A stretch of 64,000 bases of DNA from Pristionchus mayeri (taxonomy: Eukaryota > Nematoda > Chromadorea > Rhabditida > Neodiplogasteridae): NCBI GenBank assembly GCA_036245805.1, contig BTRK01000005.1, positions 35,631,469 through 35,695,468 of the forward strand, in the 5' to 3' direction. The position numbers and the translations under genes were made by a program. The notes under the pieces are model-generated. The model made no database searches. It saw only the letters and a list, made by a program, of their open reading frames with translations, and was not told the origin of the DNA. Below are positions 42,998-50,878 of the stretch, one piece after another; position 1 is the first letter of the stretch, and every line of letters begins with the position of its first letter.

Positions 42998-43622
42998 TTT
43001 ATTTCGGATGCAAAATCTCTCTCAAACTCCATTAACGTTTCTCCCTCCCTCTCTCCCACGCTCCATCCCTCTCTTTCATTATCTCCCTCTCCCTATTTCT
43101 CCAACTCTCTCTCTCCCTCTCTAACCCTCCCTCTCAAACAATCTCACTCCCTCACCCTCTAACATCTCCAAATCCCTCACCCTCAAACCTCTCCCTCTCC
43201 AACTCTATCATCCTCTAACCTCTCCCTCTCCAATTTCCTCACCCTCTAACCTCTCCCTCTCAATTCCTATCCCCCTTCCTCTCCTTCTCTCCATCTCTCC
43301 CCTTCTCTTCCTCTCTCTTCCTCTCCCCCTCTCCGTCTCTCTCTCCCCCTAAATTCTCTCTCCCTTTCTCCACCTCTCCCTCTCTCCATCTCTCTATCCC
43401 TCAACCTCTCTCTCTCCCTCTATCTATCTCTCTCTCTCCACCTCTCCCTCTCCCTCTCTCCCACTACCCTTTCTCTTTCTCTCACTCCTCTTTCCTTCTC
43501 TCCCTCTCTCCCTTTCCACTCTCTCTTTCTCCCTCTCCCTCTCTCCCTCTCCATTTCTCCCCCTCTCTCCTACTCTCCCTTTCTCCTTCCCCCCCTCTCC
43601 TATCCTACTCCCCTCTCTTTTT
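42998..43622. repeat. CT-rich low-complexity tract
   Basis: About 620 bases of irregular CTCTCCCTCT-type polypyrimidine sequence inside the Helitron. No coding potential on either strand that can be trusted. Confidence 0.85.
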
Positions 43623-43631
43623 CGAATCAAC

Positions 43632-44235
43632 ATGCTAGAAGCTTTAGAAAAGTTTCGAACTTTCTGGAACATTCTAGAAGCTTTGGAAAATTTTCGAACT
43701 TTCTGGAACATTCTAGAAGCTTTGGAACATTTTCGAACTTTCTGGAACATTCTAGAAGCTTTGGATCATTTTCGAACTTTCTGGAACATTCTAGAAGCTT
43801 TGGATCATTTTCGAACTTTCAGAAACATTCTAGAAGCTTTGGAACATTTTCGAACTTTCTGTAATATTCTAGAAGCTTTGGATCATTTTCGAACTTTCTG
43901 GAACATTCTAGAAGCTTTGGATCATTTTCGAACTTTCTGGAACATTCTAGAAGCTTTGGAACATTTTCGAACTTTCTGGAACATTCTAGAAGCTTTGGAT
44001 CATTTTCGAACTTTCTGGAACATTCTAGAAGCTTTGGATCATTTTCGAACTTTCTGGAACATTCTAGAAGCTTTGGAACATTTTCAAACTTTCTGGAACA
44101 TTCTAGAAGCTTTGGATCATTTTCGAACTTTCTGGAACATTCTAGAAGCTTTGGAACATTTTCGAACTTTCTGGAACATTCTAGAAGCTTTGGAACATTT
44201 TCGAACGTTCAGGAACATTCTAGAAGCTTTGACCC
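43632..44235 (+). repeat. 39-bp minisatellite, ~16 heat-shock elements
   Basis: Sixteen TTCTAGAA cores at exact 39-bp spacing from 43633 to 44218. In most units the sequence reads nTTCn-nGAAn-nTTCn-nGAAn (TTTCT GGAAC ATTCT AGAAG), four contiguous alternating pentamers, which is a strong consensus heat-shock factor site. A few units (for example near 43825 and 43865) carry substitutions. Because 39 is a multiple of 3, the array is also open as a 13-residue repeat, which I do not regard as a gene. Confidence 0.9.
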
Positions 44236-44239
44236 ATAG

Positions 44240-45412
44240 CTAATTATCGATTGGTATACTGTAGTCGTCCCAATGTTAATTATTTATTGGCATAGTTTAG
44301 ATCATAGATCAAAGATCAAAATCATAAATCTGACCCACCGAATAAGAGGTAACCCAAGGTTAATTATCGATTGATATACGGTAGTTGCCCCAATGCTAAT
44401 TATTGATTGGTATACGGTAATTCAAAGATCAAAGATCAAAATCATAAATCTGACCCACGGAATAAGAGGTAACCCATGGCTGATTATCGATTGGTATACG
44501 GTAGTTGACCCAATGGTAATTATCGATTGGTATACGGTAGTCGCCCCAATGCTAATTATCGATTGGTATACGGTAGTTGACCCAATGCTAATTATTGATT
44601 GGCATACCGTAGTTCAAAGATCAAACATCAAATTCATAAATCTGACCCACGGAATAAGAGGTGACCCATGGCTGATTATCGATTGGTATACGGTAATTGA
44701 CCCAATGGTAATAATTGATTGGTATACGGTAATTCAAAGATCAAAATGTCAAAATCATAAATCTGACCCACGGAATAAGAGGTGACCCATGGCTAATTAT
44801 CGATTGGTATACGGTAGTTGACCCAATGCTAATTATTGATTGGTATACGGTAGTTGACCCAATGCTAATTATTGATTGGTATACGGTAATTCAAAGATCA
44901 AAGGTAAAAATCATAAATCTGACCCACGGAATAAGAGGTGACCCATGGCTGATTATCGATTGGTATACGGTAATTGACCCAATGGTAATAATTGATTGGT
45001 ATACGGTAATTCAAAGATCAAAATGTCAAAATCATAAATCTGACCCACGGAATAAGAGGTGACCCATGGCTAATTATCGATTGGTATACGGTAGTTGACC
45101 CAATGCTAATTATTGATTGGTATACGGTAGTTGACCCAATGCTAATTATTGATTGGTATACGGTAATTCAAAGATCAAAGGTAAAAATCATAAATCTGAC
45201 CCACGGAATAAGAGATGACCCATGGCTAATTATCGATTGGTATACGGTAGTTGACCCAATGCTAATTATTGATTGGTATACGGTAATTCAAAGATCAAAG
45301 GTCAAAATCATAAATCTGACCCACGGAATAAGAGGTGACCCATGGCTAATTATCGATTAGTATACTGTAGTTGTCCAAATGCTAATTATTGATTGGTATA
45401 CGGTAGTGGACC
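44240..45412. repeat. Satellite with 36-41-bp subunits and 277-bp period
   Basis: Repeats of the form AATTATCGATTGGTATACGG joined by TAGTTGACCC, alternating with an ATCAAAGATCAAA block. A 277-bp higher-order period is seen (GACCCATGGCT at 44662 and 44939, 44784 and 45061, 45216). The TACGGTA boxes also occur inside the CATAG-family foldback elements. Confidence 0.85.
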
Positions 45413-45754
45413 GATGTCTTCCTAACGTCATCCATCCCTCTCCTACCTATTTCGCAATCCGGACACACGGACGGAACCTGCGCTTTATATATAGGTATTG
45501 ATAACTCAAACTACATGATTCTTTTTAGGGCCCTGGCTGACCGCCTGAATGTTGTAAATCTAGGCCGTCAATTGTACCCTGGACAGTCAAAATTCTTCCT
45601 ATCCAGCTTTAACGATGCGACCGAAAGAAGGTATGGGTTTATAGTAATCGTGGCTCATCCCAGAGAGGACCAGGCTCACTTTAGACTAGTCACTGACATA
45701 TTTGGAGTTCAAAAGGTCTATCTTCCCCGTACACCTAGTAATTGATTCATTTCT

Positions 45755-46052
45755 ATGTTTAAGGTCGACAAACACCGCCCGTTTCTATTAAAGCTCCGTA
45801 ATAAACCTGATTTAATTGCTAGTGTATCCCTTGCGGAACTAAGTTGTGTAGTGGAAATTCTATACAACCTTGATCAACTCCTGTTTACCCTTAAACAGGC
45901 CCAAGTACTCTAGACATTTAGATATCATCAAAGATATTTCCAAGTGTTCGCGCGAGAGAAAGGCACGTAGAAAACTTGTTCAATACGGCAGCTGTTTTAT
46001 TGGTATAGTGATCTCTGCTGCTCTAAACCTACACACTCTTCTTGGACGATGA
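45755..46052 (+). pseudogene. Maverick gene 'pair member 1', second copy
   Basis: Homologue of 35571-35873 (SVSLAELSCVVEIL, CSRERKARRKL, ISAALNLHTLL). Begins 10 bases after the ATPase stop at MFKVDKHRPF. The frame changes near 45900, where the first frame reads ...LLFTLKQA and the second continues RPKYSRHLDI. The end overlaps the next start by ATGA, exactly as in the other pair. Confidence 0.65.
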
Positions 46053-46540
46053 GTACACATAGGCTCATACCCATTCTTGTCTACTCAAAAGACGAAGAAT
46101 TGCTGGAGACAATGCGACAGGAACAACTGAGACTCCTCAACGACGACTCTAAAGACGTCACTTTGAGGAGGGCATTGTTCGAAGACCTCCTATACAGGAT
46201 AGACAGATTTAAGGAAAGAATGGCTAAAACAACAACCAAACCACTCCAGACCCATGAGCGTATCCAAAAAGTTGAACTTGTAAACGTTGAAGACGTCAAC
46301 GATGTGGAAGAGAACAACGACGACGACATAAGCCAGAGGACGCCCGTTCACACAGATCAAGAGGCTCCACAGTATAACACCCCTCCTAGAGAACCACCTC
46401 GTGCTCCAAGGAAAACTAGAGGGAACGTCTCTCCTGCAGAAGTCATTTCCCCGTCGACAACTAGGGCCGGGACCCACTACTCCAACACTACTCTAGGCCC
46501 TAACTGCCCTCTACCAAGGACAAGAGACTGGAACATTTAG
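46049..46540 (+). CDS. Maverick gene 'pair member 2', second copy
   Basis: 163 residues, MSTHRLIPILVYSKDEE start. Homologous in its first 60 residues to 35574-35275. Then an acidic, polar and Pro-rich middle (DVEENNDDDIS; PREPPRAPRKTR) and a C-terminal Arg/Pro/Asn stretch ending RTRDWNI. Frame intact. Probably a structural or accessory virion protein; function unknown. Followed 27 bases later by the membrane-protein gene. Confidence 0.65.
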   Translation: MSTHRLIPILVYSKDEELLETMRQEQLRLLNDDSKDVTLRRALFEDLLYRIDRFKERMAKTTTKPLQTHERIQKVELVNVEDVNDVEENNDDDISQRTPVHTDQEAPQYNTPPREPPRAPRKTRGNVSPAEVISPSTTRAGTHYSNTTLGPNCPLPRTRDWNI

Positions 46541-46567
46541 TCATTAGTGAATAGTTGCCCCCTGAAG

Positions 46568-47161
46568 ATGACGTATCCTCTATATCTGCTATCACTTATT
46601 TCACTTTGCCTTACAACCTCGACCCCTATCCCTCCCGGGGACGTGCTAACACCACCGTGCATTCCTCAAGGGAATCAATTGTTGAATCACACCGGAACGA
46701 CCCTGTACACCTCTACCGTTCAACCAATTACCCATGATTATCTCTTTAATATTAATAAATCCCTGCTTCCAGCTTCACCTCTACATCAACTGATATCTGA
46801 AGAGATATCATGCTACACCATAGACTCGTTCACTTGTACGATCTGGTGGATATCGGCAAAGACTGGTGAACTCTGTTCAGCTAGAGGTTGTGAACCGGGG
46901 ATTCGGTCAAACTTTTGCAGCAGCCTGGATGTTAAAGAGGGCACGTTTACCTACATCTCTCTATCGAACGAATCGATACTTGTTGATCGCTTCCTTGGGA
47001 TAAAGCCAGAAGCCACAGAGATCGATAAATTTATCCTGTCGAACAGACTAGTTCTAGCTGGCTCTTTGACTCTCTGTCTACTACTACTCCTCGGGGTAAA
47101 GAAGTCGCTTAAGAGACGTCGAATCTACAGATGTAAGCACCGCCTGATCCGCCACAATTAA
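46568..47161 (+). CDS. Maverick membrane glycoprotein candidate
   Basis: 197 residues from the ATG at 46568. A signal peptide is clear (MTYPLYLLSLISLCLTTS). The ectodomain has several Cys and three N-glycosylation sequons (NHT, NKS, NES). A single C-terminal membrane span (LVLAGSLTLCLLLLLG) is followed by a Lys/Arg-rich cytoplasmic tail. This is the layout of a type I envelope or surface protein. Nematode Mavericks have been reported to carry a fusogen-like envelope gene, but that protein is much larger and I see no fusion-domain signature here, so this could be a truncated relative or a different surface protein. No stop or frameshift seen. Confidence 0.6.
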   Translation: MTYPLYLLSLISLCLTTSTPIPPGDVLTPPCIPQGNQLLNHTGTTLYTSTVQPITHDYLFNINKSLLPASPLHQLISEEISCYTIDSFTCTIWWISAKTGELCSARGCEPGIRSNFCSSLDVKEGTFTYISLSNESILVDRFLGIKPEATEIDKFILSNRLVLAGSLTLCLLLLLGVKKSLKRRRIYRCKHRLIRHN

Positions 47162-47309
47162 CATTGCTGCTGACTGTATTACTTTGAATGATAAAGTATG
47201 GTTGAAATAATGGAGTTGTGCGCGAGATTGGAATTGGGGCTACACAAAAAGTAAGCTAGTGGGTAAAAATTCAGTTTGTGATCATTCTAAAATCGTATCG
47301 TCCAGATTA

Positions 47310-48279
47310 CGGTAAGTGGTAGGAGGAGGAGGGGAAGGCATCTCTCTCTCTCTCCTCTCTCTCTTTCTCTCCCTCCCCTCGCCTCTCCTCCCTCCACCCC
47401 AAGGACGAGGCGCCTCTCTGCACTGCCGGTCAGAGCGCGGGGGGGGGGGGGGGGGGGGGGGGGGAGCGGCTATGTGACCTTGAGTGCGCCTCCGCCTCTC
47501 CCATAACGGGGTTTCTTACCCGGCGTGTCCAGAGAGCACGAATTCTACGTAAAAGGGTGGAAAGGGGTGACAGTCAAGAGGCGACTCGGGTGAGAGGAGC
47601 AGAAACCTGGATGAAGCTCGGGAGGCTTCACCTATACGGGCATATCCTGGATCATGCCCGGAGGGCATACCCCGGATCATGCCCGGAGGGCATACCCCGG
47701 ATCATGCCCGGAGGGCATACCCCGGATCATGCCCGGAGGGCATACCCCGGATCATGCCCGGAGGGCATACCCCGGATCATGCCCTGAGGGCATACCCCGG
47801 ATCATGCCCTGAGGGCATACCCCGGATCATGCCCTGAGGGCATATCCCGGATTATGCCCGGAGGGCATGATCAAAGATCAAAGATCAAAAGTTCAAGGTC
47901 AAGGTTCGGTCAGGCCGAATCCGTATGTGAGAAGCTGTGCACACTACTTTTGCTGCCTCAAATTTGCAGCAAGTGCAGCAAGCTGATGCGATGTCGTAGC
48001 AACTTGAAATTTGTTTTCTGGATAGCACAAGTATGGTTCTCAAAACTCAGAAAGTTGGACCGATATGAAAAAATTCTCCAGAGAAATATAATTATTCGAA
48101 AAAGTGGGCTGCGATTGCGTCATCACTACGCAACAGGGAGAAATTGAATAAGTTCGCAATAAGCTCATCTTATTCCCCATTGAATTTGCTACGTACAGCT
48201 GAATTTTCAGCTTTATATGTCATCGGGTTCAGAAACTGCGGCAGAAAGAAAAAGTGCGCAAATACTTTCCGGCGATACT
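47310..48279. repeat. Right terminal inverted repeat of the Maverick
   Basis: Inverted copy of the left repeat, ending at the CT complement of the AG terminus. Contains a G-run (47442-47464) that is shorter in the left arm and the longer 25-bp repeat array. Confidence 0.85.
47640..47870. repeat. 25-bp tandem repeats with ATGCCC hairpins, right
   Basis: About nine copies of a 25-bp unit (CATACCCCGGATCATGCCCG with GAGGG). Each unit contains ATGCCCGGAGGGCAT, an inverted repeat of 6 bp with a 3-base loop. Such subterminal hairpin repeats could be binding sites for the element's own proteins. Confidence 0.85.
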
Positions 48280-48318
48280 GTATAAATAGTAAATGAAAAT
48301 GGTGCATGTATATTATAC

Positions 48319-48654
48319 CAGTTTCCAGGAACAATTTGAAGTGGAGTGATGCAGCACAAATTCCACATTGGCTTCACATCTCCAGCCTTTCATCTTGGTA
48401 TCGTATTCGAGCAAGAAATAGAATCGTTCAGTATCACCAGGGCATGCACGAATAGATGTTTTCCTAGAAAACAAAACAATCACTAAACCCATCAAGCTAT
48501 ACATTAAAAATCGCTCCTATCGCTAAAAACTGAAATTTTCTAACCATTCGAATCCTCCCTCATTGAAGACCGCCGATTCAGGCAAATTTCCCGTGGCGAG
48601 AGAGTCCGCATTAGCGATTTCCCATCGTAGAACTATTTTCGAATCGTTAGTCAT
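48319..48654 (-). pseudogene. MATH-BTB gene, 5' part (exons 1-2), cut off by a Maverick
   Basis: Exon 1 48654-48545 starts MTNDSKIVLRWEIAN and contains the MATH entry motif NEGGFEW. Exon 2 48463-48319 continues the MATH domain (FYFLLEYDTKMKGWRC) and ends at a GTATAA donor. Phases match between them and with the exon-3 region at 30.1-30.2 kb. Without the Maverick the next intron would be roughly 50-60 bases, a normal size. The donor intron sequence runs straight into the Maverick terminus. Confidence 0.8.
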
Positions 48655-48701
48655 TCTGGAACTCGAGGAAAATAGAGGTGAATAAAAATGAAGATATAGT
48701 G

Positions 48702-48924
48702 GAATAGGAGAATAGGAACCGACTGACGTTTGTATGAATCACCATTCTATTCCTCCTGGGGAAGAGAGATTGAATCACACCTTCTTATAATGCCAAGTGT
48801 TGATATATAAGACGAGCTGGTTAATGGTAAAGTGCTCTAACACCTTGAACCCCTGTGCAATATTATCGGGAAGGAATGGAATGGTGATTCATACAAACGT
48901 TAGTCGGTTCCTATTCTCCTATTC
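48702..48924. repeat. Small palindromic MITE
   Basis: Inverted ends GGAATAGGAGAATAGGAACC and complement, arms of about 65 bases, spacer of about 100. It lies just upstream of the MATH-BTB first exon, in its promoter region. Confidence 0.7.
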
Positions 48925-50878
48925 GACTACAGAAGAAATAAATAGGATTAAAATAGAAAGATACTGCAGTGATGCTTCAGAACATCTTACACAAACACTC
49001 TAAAATTCATCAACTTTATACTTAGCACAGTGACAATGAAGTCAGCCAAATGTTATTTTGCCTTGCTTCACAAAATGGAACTAAATGCGACAAAGGAAAC
49101 TAATGGTGCGAACAGCGTCGACGTCTAGACCATTTCTCTTGAGAAAAAGTCGTCTAGACATGTTGGTCTAGACAAAATTAGGCCGTTATCTCCCTTTCGC
49201 TGTTTCGGCCAAATAGCGAAAAACGGTGGATTTAGTGCGTGTAATTTATCAAAAAAATATTTTTCAGCTCTCAGATTATGCCAAAATAATCCCTGAGCAC
49301 CCTACAACTCATTATATCATCGATTTCGCATCTATGAATAAGCTTAGTACTGCACGTCATGAGCATAAAGAATCAGAACAAAAAAAACGAAAATGACTGC
49401 AAATTAAGGCGAAAAAGTATTACGAGAGGACAGTGGAAGCAGGGAAAAGAGTTACGAATAATTTATCCATACAGAGTGGCGCTCAAATGGAATGGTTAGT
49501 GCTAGGGGAGAAAGAGTGTATCGAATCGTTTTCAACCACTATTACAAAGTGGCTCATTCTTCTCGAACATTCGCTCCACTCTCCCATTCATCCGACCCTG
49601 ATCAATGTGGCTATCAGATAATCACACTTCTTGCACACAAGAGGGGGGATAAAAATATGGAGCAGAACGGAACGGCACTCACTTAACCGAGAACTTTGGA
49701 AGCAGAAGACCGCCTTTCCTGATCCCGATTAATCGGGAATGAGAAGACAAAGACCTAACACCTCATGTACAGGAAATGAATTACTTGGTGTGATTTGAGC
49801 AATTGTGTCTTATCGCAGTGGAATCGTTCCAAAGAAACCGATTCGTCTCGTGATCTTAAAATTATTTCGTCAAGGATCGAAGCTCCTTCGTATCTCTAAG
49901 ATCTATGATATCCCAATGATTCAGGGAGACGGGGCAATGGATGCGAGACGCAGCAGAGAAGCGAAAGAAGGAGAGGAGATCAGATTGGACTAGAGCGAGG
50001 AAGGGAAACGGCCGGTCCCTCGGAAACCGTTATTGTATTATGTTCGCGCCTATGATAAACTGACTGTGCCTGTATCTAGCAGATTGCCTATCGCGTATCA
50101 TTGGACTATGAGATTCCTGATTATTTCTCAAAGTTTAGAGACCGTACATCACACTAAAGAACCCTTATTTTTGAGCAAGCTACTCAATCGATAGCCCTGT
50201 GAAAACTCTACCATTTATAAAAAAATGCAGCTTCATCTTTACCTACATTTTTGATACAATTGACTTGAAATGTTTCGCTGTTAAAATCGACATTCGGACA
50301 AAATAGAACGATAGAACACGAAACATTTATGGGGGTAAGAAAGAGGTCCATTTTACTCTATATTGCACTGTAACTTAGATACAAGCTCTCAAAGTGAGAT
50401 TTGTCGACCTGATGCCCGGAGTAGGCAGCTCCAAAATGAATTATGCAAATTGGTACTTTGGGGAAGTGTTAGGCATGCCTCAGGCTCTCCAAATCCTGAC
50501 GAAAAAAACTCATTTCACGATTTCCCTTCCACTCCCTGGCTTCGCTCGATTTTCTCATGAGAAGTTAAATTATCAAAGATCCATTTAAAATGAAGGTAGA
50601 AAAAGCCCTGTGCAATTATGGCGCTTAATATACACTACTTGTAAATTAACTCGAATAAAGTTAGAGAAACCTTAATGAATGATCGTGTACGAAATGTGGA
50701 AACGTGAACACATGGACGGTTTTAATTTCGGATTCATAATATTTTATCAATCTGACTCCTTTTTAGTGCCTTTCAATGTGAACTACTTGAATAAGACGAG
50801 AATAAGCAAATACAAAGGCCCAAATATGGTTCAGCGAAATATACCAAACATTCGAGATCTATAGAATGCCTAGACTGT
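48925..50878. other. No gene supported
   Basis: Intergenic. A short segment at 49805-49993 (VPKKPIRLVILKLFRQGSK) faintly resembles the DNA-binding start of a Tc1-like transposase but stands alone. Short GTCTAGAC repeats lie near 49120-49190. Confidence 0.35.

Larger units (their letters stand above)
42925..45501 (-). mobile_element. Helitron carrying heat-shock-element array
   Basis: In the minus orientation it starts TC (TCAATACCTATATATAAAGC, 45501) and ends CTGG (42925) right after a GC-rich hairpin (CGATAGCGC ... GCGCTATCG). It is flanked by A and T and has no target duplication. The 5' end matches the small Helitron at 27325. It has no Rep/helicase gene, so it is non-autonomous. The contents are a polypyrimidine tract, a 39-bp minisatellite and a second satellite with a 277-bp period. 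In Caenorhabditis, Helitrons that carry heat-shock elements have been described. Confidence 0.85.
42513..45745 (+). pseudogene. A32-type packaging ATPase, split by a Helitron
   Basis: FtsK/HerA-family ATPase that pumps DNA into capsids. The 5' part (42513-42924) has Walker A AASQSGKTTF, Walker B VVVLDDLL and the downstream FILLSQSLF. The 3' part (45502-45745) carries the conserved tail (RQLYPGQSKFFL) and ends LPRTPSN. A 2577-bp Helitron sits between an A and a T at the junction. Removing it leaves the two parts in the same frame. A probable 1-base shift lies near 42550: the expected start at 42513 (MVASIESTPFRF) and the Walker A part are in different frames. Confidence 0.85.
30263..48279. mobile_element. 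Maverick (Polinton) virus-like transposon, ~18.0 kb
   Basis: Bounded by long inverted repeats starting AGTATCGCCGGAAAGTATTT at the left and its complement at the right, with a 6-bp target duplication (one mismatch). The interior encodes the hallmark Maverick set: integrase with chromodomain, adenovirus-like protease, packaging ATPase, major and minor capsid-like proteins, and several small proteins. A family-B DNA polymerase, present in autonomous Mavericks, is missing. About 5.5 kb of the length is secondary insertions: a foldback element in the left terminal repeat, a foldback in a minus-strand gene, and a Helitron in the ATPase. Nearly every gene has a stop, frameshift or insertion, so this copy is defective. 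It occupies an intron of a MATH-BTB gene. Confidence 0.93.

Noticed and set aside
43632..44243. 203-codon open frame with a repeating 13-residue unit
   Set aside because: It is the 39-bp minisatellite, open only because 39 is divisible by three. It sits within the Helitron and has no start context or homologue.
44240..45412. Regular repeats that might suggest a CRISPR array
   Set aside because: Repeats and intervening sequences are all related to each other, with no unique spacers, and the setting is a eukaryotic Helitron.
47557..47787. Open frame in the right Maverick terminal repeat, also present in the left repeat
   Set aside because: It follows from the 25-bp repeats and the inverted copy. 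No other coding sign.
49805..49993. Possible Tc1-like DNA-binding fragment
   Set aside because: Too short, no terminal repeats, and no catalytic part nearby.
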